Counted from the first letter of the stretch, positions 7,801 to 18,426 are shown. The stretch: 64,000 bases of DNA from an uncultured Bacteriovorax sp. (GCA_946480715.1 CAMLKK010000005.1:1-64000), one strand, 5' to 3'. The notes: generated by a model from the letters alone, not told the origin. Numbers and translations: made by a program.

Positions 7801-8538
7801 GTGTTTAAGCTATTCTTCCTTTTTTTTCTGAACACGATTTCGGCAGCTGAACTCAAAATCAATGCTCATGACTATCCTCCTTTTTGCTATCTGGAAGATG
7901 ATAAATTAAAAGGAGCGATGGTCGAGATTGTTCAGGAAATTTGTAAGATCACCAAAGACAAATGCATCATTGAATATGTTCCCCTAAAGCGAAATTTACA
8001 ATATCTCGAAATGGGAAGAATACATGGAGTAATGAGTCTCGTGCAAAGTGATTCACGCGATAAGTTTGGAATTCTTTCTGACCCAATCATTTATTCTGAT
8101 CTAATCTACGCTTCAGTAAAGACAAGCCCAAGCTTGAAAAGTAGAAAAGAATTAAATGGCTATCGCGTTGGTGTTGTTCTCGGATCTGCTTCTTCTGTAA
8201 TGGTTGAAGATCAACTCAAAGAAGTTGGTGGAAAAGGGGTTGTGGAGATTGAAGTCAATCCGGACATCATGGTTAAAAAAATCTCGAGTGGCAAATACGG
8301 TCAAAAGGTAGCCATTGCCGGAAGCGAAGACGTCATTAATTATTATGTTAAGAAAAATGACTTATCTAAACTTAAGCGCATTTTCACTCTCAAAAAAGAT
8401 GCTTTTGGAATTTATTTTTCTAAGAAAAATGTGGATCAAAAAACAATTGATCGTTTCAACGTGGCCATTAAACAATTGCGTGACCAAGGAAAGATTCAAC
8501 CTATTCTGAAAAAATATGATGTGATCAAAGCCTACTAG
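7801..8538 (+). CDS. Periplasmic solute-binding-like protein (SBP_bac_3 family)
   Basis: 245 residues from a GTG at 7801. A signal peptide (FKLFFLFFLNTISAAE) is followed by the typical opening of family 3 amino-acid-binding proteins: a strand, then DYPPFCYLEDDKLKGAMVEIVQEI, and later VMSLVQSDSRDKFGILSDPI and YRVGVVLGSASS. The C-terminal helix region (FNVAIKQLRDQGKIQPILKKY) also matches. No permease or ATPase gene is nearby, so it may feed an unlinked transporter or act as a sensor. Such orphan proteins are common in predatory bacteria and Vibrio-like genomes. Its end overlaps the convergent gene at 8525-8968 by 14 bases. The ligand cannot be told from sequence. Confidence 0.8.
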   Translation: MFKLFFLFFLNTISAAELKINAHDYPPFCYLEDDKLKGAMVEIVQEICKITKDKCIIEYVPLKRNLQYLEMGRIHGVMSLVQSDSRDKFGILSDPIIYSDLIYASVKTSPSLKSRKELNGYRVGVVLGSASSVMVEDQLKEVGGKGVVEIEVNPDIMVKKISSGKYGQKVAIAGSEDVINYYVKKNDLSKLKRIFTLKKDAFGIYFSKKNVDQKTIDRFNVAIKQLRDQGKIQPILKKYDVIKAY

Positions 8539-8968
8539 ATTTCATCGATTGCAGTATTAACTTGTGGGCTTCAATGTTCTTATAATGTTTACACCAGTAA
8601 AGCAGACTTTTTGTTTTATGATTTGCTAGCGCAAGTTTCGGTTCTTTTTTCAAAATCTCGGTCAGCGTTTGATTTTTTTTCATCTTGATCAAATAAATTA
8701 ATGAGCTTGGATTTCGATCATAGCTTTCAAGATATTCTTTTTCATTTTTTTCATAAACCTTATAAAAGACCACGCCAATCAAAATAAGAATAGCATTGGG
8801 ATAAAAGAGACTCAGAACTATGGCCCCAATGATAATTTTTGAGTCCTCAATCACCATATAACTATGGGGAGTAAAAAGAAAAACTAGGTACTCTAACCAA
8901 TTGGCACTATTAGGTGCACTTCGTGGCTCAAGTCCTAGCCCTCTTATAAAACGCTCATAAATCTGCAT
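8525..8968 (-). CDS. Membrane protein with ankyrin-like C-terminus
   Basis: 147 residues. After a soluble N-terminal ~45 there is one long or two closely spaced hydrophobic segments (about 44-68: IIIGAIVLSLFYPNAILILIGVVFY), then a soluble C-terminal half. The last ~45 residues resemble one degenerate ankyrin repeat: a helix LTEILKKEPKLAL, a loop, then SLLYWCKHYKNIEAHKLIL, which matches the TPLHxAAxxGHxExxKLLL pattern in spacing. A single repeat is not stable alone, so this is a similarity and not a firm domain call. It is convergent with the binding-protein gene and overlaps its 3' end by 14 bases. Function unknown. Confidence 0.6.
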   Translation of the reverse strand: MQIYERFIRGLGLEPRSAPNSANWLEYLVFLFTPHSYMVIEDSKIIIGAIVLSLFYPNAILILIGVVFYKVYEKNEKEYLESYDRNPSSLIYLIKMKKNQTLTEILKKEPKLALANHKTKSLLYWCKHYKNIEAHKLILQSMKSSRL

Positions 8969-9003
8969 TTACCTAGTTTAAACCCATTTTCAGCTTCAAT
9001 GAA

Positions 9004-9324
9004 CTATTCACCAGGTTTATTGAGGTTATCGCCTTCATGCAGTTTTTCTCTGCCTTTTAAATAGTGCAAAAGCCCGTTTTCGTCTTCACTTTCACTACTG
9101 TCACGATCTTCATTTTGCTGTTGCTGTGGTCGCTCGTCCTCATCTTCAGCAGCGGCATGAAGAGCGTAATAATTGAAAGGGCTGCCCGCTATATGCGGAT
9201 ACAGTGAAGTTCTATGGGCCATACGATCTTGTTTAATGACGGCAATAAAAATACCAATTGGAAAGGCAAGCCATAGACTCATTCCAAAGATGGCAATAAT
9301 TCGCTCCCAAATTAAGTCGCTCAT
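9004..9324 (-). CDS. Small single-pass membrane protein, unknown function
   Basis: 106 residues from the ATG at 9324, chosen because GGAGG lies six bases upstream; a longer frame from 9351 lacks such a site. One transmembrane helix covers about 6-28 (ERIIAIFGMSLWLAFPIGIFIAVI) followed by a positive KQDR, so the C-terminal domain should be cytoplasmic. That domain is hydrophilic, with a very acidic/Gln-rich low-complexity stretch around 60-85, and ends in a basic-acidic helix. The layout resembles small membrane anchors or cbb3-oxidase-like accessory proteins, but no motif supports a function. It lies between two unrelated minus-strand genes with gaps of 35 and 90 bases. Confidence 0.6.
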   Translation of the reverse strand: MSDLIWERIIAIFGMSLWLAFPIGIFIAVIKQDRMAHRTSLYPHIAGSPFNYYALHAAAEDEDERPQQQQNEDRDSSESEDENGLLHYLKGREKLHEGDNLNKPGE

Positions 9325-9414
9325 AAGCACCTCCTTCTTCCAAATTATCATTAGAGAGTCGAGGAGGGCATAATCTCAAGAAATTTTGAATCGTAGATAA
9401 ACGCTTCGAGAGCG

Positions 9415-10887
9415 TTATTTAGGCAATGGTAATTCGATCGTAAAGCAAGTTGTGGAAAACTTCTCATTATAATAGATATCGCCACCATGATCAGTAATCA
9501 TGCGATGAACGAGACTGAGCCCAAGTCCAGTACCCTTCCCGATATCTTTAGTAGTGAAAAATGGTAGGAATATTTTTTGTCGGAGATCTTTCGGAATGCC
9601 ACCGCCTGAATCGATGATATTAGCTACCAATCTATCGTTTTTGATAAATGCTTCAATCTTAATCCACTTTTCTTTTTGATCAATGATTGCATCGAAAGAG
9701 TTGTTGAGCAGGTTTAGGAAAACTTGTGAAAGCTGAACTTGGCGACAGTGGATATTTTCACTAAATGCCGGATGATCTAAATCGCAGAGTAGTTTAATGT
9801 CATGGCTTTTGAAACGTTCATCACATAACGATAAAACATCGGTAAGGATTGTTTTGAGAGTCACAAAATCTGGTTTTTCGCTCGTCGCATCTCGGGAGAT
9901 GTTTTTTAGACCCTTAACAATATTTTTAATTCTCTCAACAGTCGTTGAAATTGCTTTTGTCGATTTAATGAACTGTTCTTGATTGGTCGAACCTTTTTCA
10001 ACCATACGCTCAAGCAGCTGTGTGTGCGAATGAATAATGGCCAGAGGGTTGTTAATCTCATGGGCCACACCGCCCGCCATTTCACCTAAAGCAACCAGCT
10101 TTGAGTTGTTAATGGCATTCATCTGTTGCATTTCGATTTTCTTTTCTTGTTCAGAAATTTTACTTTCTTTTTCAATATTCAGAAGATTGATCTGTTCAAT
10201 CATTTTATTAATAGCATCTTGAAGAATATCGAATTCATCGCGGCTCATCGATTTGCGTTTGATGGAGAGGTATTTATTGTTTACTGAATCGAGATCAAAC
10301 ATTCTGGTGAAATCGATAATCTGTTCAATGTTTTTATTAATGTAGTGGTGGAAAATAAGTAGGATGATCCACGATAGAAGAAACGTTTTAAAAAACTGAG
10401 CAATAACAAAATAAATGATTCTGTTATAGAGTGCAGATTTAATTTCTGTGGTACTTGCTACAATCTCAACGTTACCGATGTATTCCATCTTCGCACTGTT
10501 GTAATGCTGATGATGTAGAGGATACTCATAAAACATTAAATCACTTTGACTTGATCCATCTGTTTCAGGGTTCGTTCTTTCGATGATGATACGTTTTTTT
10601 GGATCGGTTACTCTCACCGAAACGATGTCTTTGATCTTAACAATACTTTCCACAAGTACAGTCAGATAGACTTTATCAACATTCCAAACGGCGCTGTTAA
10701 TCGCCGGTACAGACGATTCATTAATTTGTTGAAGCTTAACCCTTAGGGAGCCAATCTCTGAATTGTATTCGATATAAAAATTAAGGAAGATAACGAGAGA
10801 GGTGAGGACAGTGCTGATAATAAGTACTGCAAACAAGAGTTTAGCCTTAATGGGCCTAAATATTTTCTTGTCCGCCATATTCTCCAT
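9415..10887 (-). CDS. Transmembrane sensor histidine kinase
   Basis: 490 residues. Two transmembrane helices (about 17-38 and 158-181) flank a ~120-residue periplasmic sensor domain; a HAMP-like linker (182-235) and a coiled coil lead to the kinase core. His276 sits in GGVAHEINNPLAIIHSH, the HisKA type seen in NtrB/ZraS-like kinases. N box NLLNNSFDA (392-400), G1 DSGGGIP (426-432) and G2 GKGTGLGL (450-457) are all present, so it should be active. No DNA-binding regulator is encoded next to it; it is the last gene of the operon that starts at 18426, so its partner may be the receiver domain of one of the two upstream hybrid proteins. The start ATG at 10887 has GAGG 11 bases upstream. Confidence 0.9.
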   Translation of the reverse strand: MENMADKKIFRPIKAKLLFAVLIISTVLTSLVIFLNFYIEYNSEIGSLRVKLQQINESSVPAINSAVWNVDKVYLTVLVESIVKIKDIVSVRVTDPKKRIIIERTNPETDGSSQSDLMFYEYPLHHQHYNSAKMEYIGNVEIVASTTEIKSALYNRIIYFVIAQFFKTFLLSWIILLIFHHYINKNIEQIIDFTRMFDLDSVNNKYLSIKRKSMSRDEFDILQDAINKMIEQINLLNIEKESKISEQEKKIEMQQMNAINNSKLVALGEMAGGVAHEINNPLAIIHSHTQLLERMVEKGSTNQEQFIKSTKAISTTVERIKNIVKGLKNISRDATSEKPDFVTLKTILTDVLSLCDERFKSHDIKLLCDLDHPAFSENIHCRQVQLSQVFLNLLNNSFDAIIDQKEKWIKIEAFIKNDRLVANIIDSGGGIPKDLRQKIFLPFFTTKDIGKGTGLGLSLVHRMITDHGGDIYYNEKFSTTCFTIELPLPK

Positions 10888-10900
10888 TTAACAGTTCGCC

Positions 10901-12973
10901 TCACGTTTGCATTTCGAGCTGTGCCTTTTTGGGTAAAGTGACGCTGAAGCAAGAACCTTTTCCTACTTCGGACACAATTCCGATTGTTCCTCGATGACCT
11001 TCAATGATTTGTTTTACAATGAACAGACCGAGGCCTAAGCCGCCGATGCTATTATTATTGCTTACTCTTTCAAAACGGTCAAAGATTGTATCCAATTTGT
11101 TGGCCGGTATTCCTTTCCCAAAATCTCTCACTGAAATTCTCACATTTGGACCATCATCACTGACTTTGAGTTCAATTTTTCCGGGGGCATATTTGATCGC
11201 ATTGGTGATGAGATTGATGAAAACTTGTTCAATTCTCGTCTTGTCCCAAATGGCCTGAAGTCCTGGACTTATATCAGCAGTTAAAGTGCAATCATAATTA
11301 GCAAGTAGCTCTGAGTGTCGTTCAACTATTTCATTCGCCATATCTGAAACGTTTACTGGCCCATAATTGAATACGAATTTTCCAGACTGGATGTGGGAAA
11401 CATCTAAGAGTACCTGAACAAGTGTAATCAGGCGATTGACCTGACTGATAGATGCATCAATTGATTTACGGAATTTGCCCAGAATCGCTGTGTCTTCTTT
11501 GTTTGATTGAAGAGATTTTCCGATAAGCTGAAGATGCAATTTTAAAGATGTAATTGGAGTATTCAATTCATGCGAAGCAATTGAAAGGAACTGGTTTCGA
11601 GTTTCAATGGCCTGTTGTGAAAGAAGATAGTGTTTGGCATTGAGAAAAGACATTGCCAATCGTCTTCCAATTTCTTTTCCTAATTCTACATAATGTGAAT
11701 CATACTTTCTGCCCGATTCAAAACTATGAAAGGTTAAAATGCCGACGAGATCGCCGTGAGCATAGAGTGGCAGAACAAGCGATGAAGTTTCAGAAAGCTC
11801 TTCAGCCAAATCGTTTTGTTCTTCATCAAGATCAGAATTTTTCTTGATGGCATATCCAATTTTTTCAAAGACGTTTTCTTTTTTTGATTCAAGAACTTTC
11901 TTTTGAGGCTGCAGACTGCTTGGATGATCTTTTATCAGGCGATCGAGTTTTTTAATGCGCTCAATGTTTTTTTCGTCACGATGATAACAAAGTGTATTTT
12001 CAATTTGTCCATTTGAGAGAACATTGTCAAATGTGCACCAATCGCCCATGTAGGGAATTGCATCTTTAACAAAATTTTCTAAAAGCGTATTTTGGTCAAG
12101 AGTTGTGATTAGTGTTTCACCAATCGTCGCTAGAAATTTATTGGTTTCTTCGTTCTGTTTTCTCTCTTGAATATCAGTCGCAGTCCCAAGCCAAGTCATA
12201 ATACTCATGTTCCCGTAACTTTCAGGATGAATACGAATCAGATGCCAGCGAAAACACCCATGACGGTCAAGTAGACGACATTCAATTTCTTGTGGGAAGT
12301 GATTATTCTTTTTTTCGAATAAATCTAGAACTTGGCGATGATCACCAGGATGAAGAATCATCGTCCAGTCTTGAATGACGTTTTCTTCAAGTCCGGTATA
12401 TTCATACCAAATCTTGTTAAAATAAAGTCCAGCACCATTGGCATCGACTCGAAAAACGATCTGCGGGATAGAGTCTGCAAGATAACGGTATCGTTTTAAG
12501 CTTTCAATTTCGAGATTTGCCATCGCCATTGAATGAAGTGAAAGTTCATTCTCAATTAGCTTCTGGCTTTGTTGTTTGATGAGTTGTTTCTTGCGATAAA
12601 TATCTACAAAAACTGCCACCTTCGATTTTAAAATATAGGGATCAAAAGGTTTTAATAAGTAATCAACTGCGCCTGCTTCATAACCTTGGTAAACATACAT
12701 TTCATCTTGGTTTATGGCAGACATAAAAATGATTGGAATATCACGCGACTTCTCACGTGTCTTAATAATAGCCGCTGTTTCAAAACCATTAATGATTGGC
12801 ATTTGAACGTCGAGCAAAATGACGGCAAAATCCTTAGAGAGGAGATGCCTTAAGGCTTCCTGTCCAGAAAATGCCGTCACTAAATTGTAGTCCGGAGAGT
12901 CGAGGACTGCGCGAACGGCCAGCAGGCCTTCTTCACGATCATCGACGACTAGTATGTTTATTTTTTCAGTCAC
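10901..12973 (-). CDS. REC-PAS-GAF-histidine kinase (hybrid with N-terminal receiver)
   Basis: 690 residues, GTG start at 12973. Domain order: receiver at 6-125 with Asp55 (VILLDVQMP) and switch Lys108 (YLLKPF); PAS with PAC tail at about 160-272 (LADSIPQIVFRVD, then TWLGTATDIQERK); GAF-like domain at about 280-450; HisKA with His468 in SIASHELNTPITSLKLHLQLI; ATPase domain with N box NLITNAIKYAP, G1 DFGKGIP (617-623) and GGLGLGL near 645. No membrane segment, so it is cytoplasmic. Its GTG overlaps the stop of the poly-HAMP kinase by one base (TAGTG), so translation is probably coupled. An N-terminal receiver in front of a kinase is the usual design of a protein controlled by another kinase, here most simply its upstream neighbour. 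Confidence 0.92.
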   Translation of the reverse strand: MTEKINILVVDDREEGLLAVRAVLDSPDYNLVTAFSGQEALRHLLSKDFAVILLDVQMPIINGFETAAIIKTREKSRDIPIIFMSAINQDEMYVYQGYEAGAVDYLLKPFDPYILKSKVAVFVDIYRKKQLIKQQSQKLIENELSLHSMAMANLEIESLKRYRYLADSIPQIVFRVDANGAGLYFNKIWYEYTGLEENVIQDWTMILHPGDHRQVLDLFEKKNNHFPQEIECRLLDRHGCFRWHLIRIHPESYGNMSIMTWLGTATDIQERKQNEETNKFLATIGETLITTLDQNTLLENFVKDAIPYMGDWCTFDNVLSNGQIENTLCYHRDEKNIERIKKLDRLIKDHPSSLQPQKKVLESKKENVFEKIGYAIKKNSDLDEEQNDLAEELSETSSLVLPLYAHGDLVGILTFHSFESGRKYDSHYVELGKEIGRRLAMSFLNAKHYLLSQQAIETRNQFLSIASHELNTPITSLKLHLQLIGKSLQSNKEDTAILGKFRKSIDASISQVNRLITLVQVLLDVSHIQSGKFVFNYGPVNVSDMANEIVERHSELLANYDCTLTADISPGLQAIWDKTRIEQVFINLITNAIKYAPGKIELKVSDDGPNVRISVRDFGKGIPANKLDTIFDRFERVSNNNSIGGLGLGLFIVKQIIEGHRGTIGIVSEVGKGSCFSVTLPKKAQLEMQT

Positions 12974-15900
12974 TATTGAAGTTCCGTTTGCTCAGGGTTC
13001 ATCCACTTGTGCATTGTCGCGAGTAAGTAATCGTTATCAACTGGCTTCGTAATGTAATCAGAAGCACCAGCTGCTAGAGATTTTTCTTTATCACCTTTCA
13101 TCGCTTTCGCGGTTAATGTGATGATTGGAAGATTTTTAAACTGTTCCATCTTTCTAATTTCTTGAGTAGCTTCGATACCACCCATCTCGGGCATCATAAC
13201 GTCCATCAAAATCATATCGACATCAGGATTTTCTTTTAGTTTATCGATTCCTTGTTTTCCGTTTTCAGCGTAAATAACTTCCATTCCTTGTCTTTCAAGA
13301 ATAACAGTCGTCGCAAAAATGTTTCTCATGTCATCATCAATGAGGAGAACTTTTTTCGATTTGAAGTCCGCGTTTCTTGGCAGGGGAGTGTAGTTCACTT
13401 CGTTTTCTGGCTCAGTTTCAATAACTCCTTCCTGACTTACATAACGAAGTGGCAGGTTGAGAATAAATGTCGATCCTTGTCCTGGAGATGAAACGACTTC
13501 AATGCTACCTCCAAGAAGTTTAGCAATCTGACGAGAGATTGTAAGACCAAGACCTGTACCACCGTATTTTCTGTTAGTCGTACCATCTGCTTGCTGGAAG
13601 GCTTCGAAGATCATTGATTGTTTTTCTTTAGGAATACCAATACCTGTATCAATAACTGAGAAGACAATCGATTTCTCATCACGGATTTTTCCACCGCTGA
13701 TTTTCAGTGTAACTTTACCTTTTTCTGTAAACTTAAATGCATTCGACAGAAGATTTTTTAGAATCTGTTGAACACGATTCACGTCAGTGTTGATCATTGA
13801 TGAAGAAATTTCTGCATCTGATTCGATTGCAAACTGTAGTCCTTTATGAGAAGCAACTGGACGGAAACTGTGTTCAAGGTATTCACAAATTTCTGGAACT
13901 TTTACATCGCGAGGAATGATTGGCATTTTCCCAGCTTCAACTTTAGAAAGATCAAGAATCTCGTTAATTAAGGCGAGTAGGTCACACCCAGAAGAGTAAA
14001 TTGTTTGAGCAAATTTCCTTTGTTCTTTCGTTAAGTTTTGCTCTTTATTTTCAGAAAGCATTTTTGAAAGAATTAACAAACTGTTGAGTGGAGTTCTAAG
14101 TTCGTGAGACATGTTAGCAAGGAACTCAGATTTATATTTCGAGATAAGTGAAAGCTGTTCAGCTTTTTCTTCAACAGAGTGAGAAGCAAGCTCGACCTCT
14201 TGGTTTTTGATCTCAAGAAGTTTTGCTTTTTCTTCAAGTTCTTTTGCTTGCGCTTCAAGTTCAGCGTTCGATTTCTTAAGCTCTTGGAGAAGTTCTTCCG
14301 TTCTCATTGTAGAAGCGATCATGTTGAGTACAACCCCGATCGACGTCATAAGCTGATCAAGGAAGTTTAGATAGTTCGGAGTAAAAGCGTGTATTGAAGC
14401 TAGTTCAATAACCGCTTTTACTTTTCCTTCGAAGATAATCGGTAGAACAATAATATTAACTGGTTTTACTTCGCCTAAGCTTGAAGCAACAGCAACATAA
14501 TCAGATGGTGCATTTGTAAGGAGAATACGTTTTTTCTCAAATGCACACTGGCCAATTAAACTTTCTTTTAAGCGATAAGAATTTTTGAAATTTTTTCTTT
14601 CAGTAAATGCATAACTTGCAAGAAGTGAAAGTACAGGCTCATCAAAATCATTATCCATGATGAAGAATGTACCTTGTTGAGCACCAATCAGCGGAGTTAA
14701 CTCCGACATAATCATTTGCGCAACTGATGTAATTGAACGCTGACCTTGCATCATGTTTGCAAACTTCGCGAGGTTGGTTTTTAACCAGTCCTGCTCATGG
14801 TTTTTATCAGTTGTATCTTTTAAGTTTCCAATCATCTGGTTGATGTTGTCTTTTAGAGCAGCAACCTCTCCCTGTGCTTCAACCTGAATAGACTGAGACA
14901 AGTCTCCGCGTGTAACCGCAGTCGAAACTTCCGCAATCGCACGGATCTGAGTTGTTAGATTTCCAGCGAGCTGGTTTACGTTGTCAGTTAGATCTTTCCA
15001 CGTACCAGCGGCACCCGGAACCTTCGCCTGACCGCCCAGCTTACCTTCGATACCTACCTCTCTTGCTGTGGTTGTTACCTGATCAGCGAATGTTCTTAGT
15101 GTGTCGGTCATCGAGTTAATTGTTTCCGCGAGGGCCGCAACCTCTCCCTTAGCTTCAAGTACGAATTTTTGATTCAAGTCACCGTTTGCTACCGCGGTTA
15201 CTACTTTAACGATACCTCGTACCTGAGTCGTAAGGTTTGAGGCCATGAAATTTACGTTGTCGGTTAGATCTTTCCAGGTACCAGCAACACCCGGAACGTG
15301 CGCTTGAGCACCCAGCTTACCTTCGATACCTACCTCGCGAGCTACGGTTGATACCTGATCCGCGAATGTTCTTAGAGTATCTGTCATCGAGTTAATCGTT
15401 TCTGCAAGAGCAGCAACCTCACCCTTAGACTCAATTACGAATTTTTGATTCAAGTCACCGTTAGCAACCGCGGTTACGACCTTAACGATACCACGTACCT
15501 GCTTAGTTAAGTTACCGGCCATGAAATTTACGTTATCGGTTAGATCTTTCCATGTACCAGAAACACCTTTTACATCTGCCTGACCACCGAGTTTTCCTTC
15601 TGTACCTACCTCTTTCGCAACACGAGTTACCTCGGCAGCGAATGAGTTCAGCTGATCCACCATTACGTTGATCGTATTTTTTAGTTCGAGGATCTCTCCT
15701 TTCGCATCTACGGTAATTTTCTGTGACAAGTCTCCCTTCGCAACGGCAGTTGTAACTTTAGCAATATTACGAACCTGATCCGTTAAGTTTCCGGCGAGAA
15801 CGTTTACGTTATCGGTTAGATCTTTCCATGTACCCGAAACACCTTTTACGTCGGCCTGACCACCCAGCTTTCCTTCAGTACCTACCTCTTTCGCAACACG

Positions 15901-18426
15901 AGTTACCTCCGCCGCAAATGAGTTCAGCTGATCCACCATGATGTTGATTGTTTGTTTTAGTTCAAGGATCTCTCCGCGGGCATCTACGGTAATCTTCTGT
16001 GACAAGTCTCCCTTCGCAACCGCAGTCGTAACCTTGGCGATGTTACGTACCTGATCCGTTAAGTTTCCTGCGAGACCATTTACGTTGTCGGTTAGATCTT
16101 TCCATGTACCAGAAACACCCTTTACATCGGCCTGACCACCAAGCTTTCCTTCTGTACCTACCTCTTTCGCAACACGGGTTACCTCCGCCGCGAACGAGTT
16201 CAGCTGATCCACCATTACGTTGATTGTATTTTTTAGTTCGTAAATTTCCCCTCGGGCATCTACGGTAATTTTCTGTGACAAGTCTCCGTTCGCAACTGCT
16301 GTTGTAACTTTAGCGATGTTACGTACCTGATCCGTTAAGTTTCCGGCGAGAACGTTTACGTTGTCAGTTAGATCTTTCCACGTACCAGAAACACCCTTAA
16401 CTTCGGCCTGACCGCCGAGCTTTCCTTCTGTACCTACCTCTTTCGCAACACGAGTTACCTCGGCAGCGAATGAGTTCAGCTGATCCACCATGATGTTGAT
16501 CGTATTCTTAAGCTCGAGGATCTCTCCCTTCGCATCTACGGTAATCTTCTGTGACAAGTCTCCTTTCGCAACCGCCGTCGTAACTTTAGCGATGTTACGT
16601 ACCTGCGCTGTAAGGTTACCCGCCAGACCGTTTACGTTATCGGTTAGATCTTTCCACGTACCCGAAACACCCTTTACATCGGCCTGACCACCGAGCTTTC
16701 CTTCTGTACCTACCTCTTTCGCAACACGGGTTACCTCGGCAGCGAATGAGTTCAGCTGATCCACCATGATGTTGATCGTATTTTTAAGCTCAAAGATTTC
16801 TCCCTTCGCATCTACGGTAATCTTCTGTGACAAGTCTCCGTTAGCAACCGCAGTTGTTACCTTGGCGATGTTACGTACCTGCGCTGTAAGGTTACCCGCA
16901 AGACCGTTTACGTTGTCGGTTAGATCTTTCCACGTACCCGAAACACCCTTAACCTCGGCCTGACCACCCAGTTTACCTTCTGTACCTACTTCCTTCGCAA
17001 CACGGGTAACCTCAGCAGCAAATGAGTTCAGCTGATCCACCATGATGTTGATTGTATTTTTAAGCTCCAGGATCTCTCCCTTTGCATCTACGGTAATTTT
17101 CTGTGACAAGTCTCCCTTCGCAACGGCCGTCGTAACCTTGGCGATGTTACGTACCTGTGCGGTTAGATTTCCGGCTAGACCGTTTACGTTATCGGTTAGA
17201 TCTTTCCAAGTACCAGAAACCCCCTTAACGTCGGCCTGACCACCCAGCTTACCTTCGGAACCTACTTCTTTCGCAACACGGGTAACCTCTGCTGAGAATG
17301 AACGGAGGGTATCAACCATCGTGTTGATCGTTTGCTTAAGTTCAAGGATCTCTCCACGAGCGTCTACCGTAATTTTTTGTGACAAGTCTCCGTTCGCAAC
17401 CGCTGTCGTAACTTTAGCGATGTTACGTACCTGAGCTGTTAGATTGTTCGCTAGACCGTTTACGTTGTCGGTTAGATCTTTCCACGTACCCGAAACACCT
17501 TTTACATCCGCCTGACCACCCAGACGACCTTCTGTACCTACTTCCTTCGCAACACGAGTTACCTCGGCAGCGAATGAAGAAAGCTGATCCACCATTACGT
17601 TGATTGTAGTTTTTAGTTCGTAAATTTCACCTTTCGCATCTACGGTAATCTTCTGAGACAAGTCTCCCTTCGCAACGGCCGTCGTAACTTTAGCGATGTT
17701 ACGAACCTGATCCGTTAAGTTTCCAGCGAGAACGTTTACGTTATCGGTTAGATCTTTCCATGTACCGGAAACACCTTTTACATCGGCCTGACCACCGAGT
17801 TTACCTTCTGTACCTACCTCTTTTGCAACACGGGTAACCTCAGACGCGAATGAGTTGAGCTGATCAACCATCGTGTTTACGGTCATCCCGATACGCGCGA
17901 ATTCTCCGTTCAGCGGACGACCATCAATTTCAAGTGTCATCTTCTGAGACAAATCTCCCTTCGCAACGGAAGTGATAACTCGGGCAGCTTCAGTGATTGG
18001 CTGAACGAGATCGGAAATAACTGTGTTCACAGAATCAACGTTTGTGAGCCACGCACCTTTAACAGATCCGATGGAAACACGCTCGTTCATCTTTCCTTCT
18101 TTACCTACGATTCGACCTACACGAGTAAACTCATTGGCCATGTTCAAGTTGAGTTCATTGATGTCATTTAAAACTTCTGCGATGTCACCGATGACGGAAT
18201 CGTTTTCCATATTAAGACGAACTGTGAAGTCACCACTTCTAATCGCTTTAACCATGAGAAGAATTTCTTTGAGTTGTTCTTTTTCACTCACCAGAGTTGG
18301 AGTGCGAGTAGAAGTTGAAGGAATTTTGCTTTTAACTTTTTTCTCCAACGTTGGAGTAGTCGTATTCATACCAGGCGTGATCGCTAGCGGTTTTGCTTTT
18401 CGTGATCCTGTCGGTTTTGTCTTCAC
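12973..18426 (-). CDS. Giant soluble poly-HAMP hybrid histidine kinase
   Basis: 1817 residues from GTG 18426 (AAGGAG eight bases upstream). There is no signal peptide or membrane helix. After a Lys/Thr/Pro-rich N-terminus and a divergent HAMP-like region (about 50-196), eleven 92-residue repeats occupy residues 197-1208, each apparently two HAMP units ([17 protein letters not shown] and [16 protein letters not shown]) with the constant motif [11 protein letters not shown]. Then come a GAF-like domain (about 1215-1370), a coiled coil, HisKA with [16 protein letters not shown] (His near 1441), ATPase domain (about 1555-1670), and a C-terminal receiver (about 1692-1812; Asp in MILMDVMMP, Lys in YITKPVD). 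The design is that of group III hybrid kinases (fungal Nik1/Os-1), which carry about five or six such repeats. The input signal is unknown; cytoplasmic stress or osmotic sensing would be by analogy only. Confidence 0.95.
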   Translation of the reverse strand: MKTKPTGSRKAKPLAITPGMNTTTPTLEKKVKSKIPSTSTRTPTLVSEKEQLKEILLMVKAIRSGDFTVRLNMENDSVIGDIAEVLNDINELNLNMANEFTRVGRIVGKEGKMNERVSIGSVKGAWLTNVDSVNTVISDLVQPITEAARVITSVAKGDLSQKMTLEIDGRPLNGEFARIGMTVNTMVDQLNSFASEVTRVAKEVGTEGKLGGQADVKGVSGTWKDLTDNVNVLAGNLTDQVRNIAKVTTAVAKGDLSQKITVDAKGEIYELKTTINVMVDQLSSFAAEVTRVAKEVGTEGRLGGQADVKGVSGTWKDLTDNVNGLANNLTAQVRNIAKVTTAVANGDLSQKITVDARGEILELKQTINTMVDTLRSFSAEVTRVAKEVGSEGKLGGQADVKGVSGTWKDLTDNVNGLAGNLTAQVRNIAKVTTAVAKGDLSQKITVDAKGEILELKNTINIMVDQLNSFAAEVTRVAKEVGTEGKLGGQAEVKGVSGTWKDLTDNVNGLAGNLTAQVRNIAKVTTAVANGDLSQKITVDAKGEIFELKNTINIMVDQLNSFAAEVTRVAKEVGTEGKLGGQADVKGVSGTWKDLTDNVNGLAGNLTAQVRNIAKVTTAVAKGDLSQKITVDAKGEILELKNTINIMVDQLNSFAAEVTRVAKEVGTEGKLGGQAEVKGVSGTWKDLTDNVNVLAGNLTDQVRNIAKVTTAVANGDLSQKITVDARGEIYELKNTINVMVDQLNSFAAEVTRVAKEVGTEGKLGGQADVKGVSGTWKDLTDNVNGLAGNLTDQVRNIAKVTTAVAKGDLSQKITVDARGEILELKQTINIMVDQLNSFAAEVTRVAKEVGTEGKLGGQADVKGVSGTWKDLTDNVNVLAGNLTDQVRNIAKVTTAVAKGDLSQKITVDAKGEILELKNTINVMVDQLNSFAAEVTRVAKEVGTEGKLGGQADVKGVSGTWKDLTDNVNFMAGNLTKQVRGIVKVVTAVANGDLNQKFVIESKGEVAALAETINSMTDTLRTFADQVSTVAREVGIEGKLGAQAHVPGVAGTWKDLTDNVNFMASNLTTQVRGIVKVVTAVANGDLNQKFVLEAKGEVAALAETINSMTDTLRTFADQVTTTAREVGIEGKLGGQAKVPGAAGTWKDLTDNVNQLAGNLTTQIRAIAEVSTAVTRGDLSQSIQVEAQGEVAALKDNINQMIGNLKDTTDKNHEQDWLKTNLAKFANMMQGQRSITSVAQMIMSELTPLIGAQQGTFFIMDNDFDEPVLSLLASYAFTERKNFKNSYRLKESLIGQCAFEKKRILLTNAPSDYVAVASSLGEVKPVNIIVLPIIFEGKVKAVIELASIHAFTPNYLNFLDQLMTSIGVVLNMIASTMRTEELLQELKKSNAELEAQAKELEEKAKLLEIKNQEVELASHSVEEKAEQLSLISKYKSEFLANMSHELRTPLNSLLILSKMLSENKEQNLTKEQRKFAQTIYSSGCDLLALINEILDLSKVEAGKMPIIPRDVKVPEICEYLEHSFRPVASHKGLQFAIESDAEISSSMINTDVNRVQQILKNLLSNAFKFTEKGKVTLKISGGKIRDEKSIVFSVIDTGIGIPKEKQSMIFEAFQQADGTTNRKYGGTGLGLTISRQIAKLLGGSIEVVSSPGQGSTFILNLPLRYVSQEGVIETEPENEVNYTPLPRNADFKSKKVLLIDDDMRNIFATTVILERQGMEVIYAENGKQGIDKLKENPDVDMILMDVMMPEMGGIEATQEIRKMEQFKNLPIITLTAKAMKGDKEKSLAAGASDYITKPVDNDYLLATMHKWMNPEQTELQ
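14803..17838 (-). repeat. Eleven tandem 276-bp coding repeats (poly-HAMP array)
   Basis: Eleven direct repeats of exactly 276 bp (92 codons), in frame, with phase unchanged throughout: the Val codon opening VTRVAKEV sits at 17838, 17562 and so on down to 15078. Units 1-9 are highly alike at the DNA level; units 10 and 11 have diverged ([23 protein letters not shown]). Units 4 and 6 share QAEVKG where the others of 1-9 have QADVKG, and the AKGD/ANGD variant alternates over units 1-7, pointing to duplication of two-unit (552-bp) blocks. Confidence 0.95.

Noticed and set aside
16490..17239. Three 65-codon open frames on the plus strand at 276-base spacing
   Set aside because: They are antisense shadows of the HAMP repeats with no ribosome sites; their repetition only mirrors the coding repeats.
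14803..17838. Possible CRISPR or satellite-like array
   Set aside because: The 276-bp units are contiguous, in frame and encode HAMP repeats; there are no spacers.
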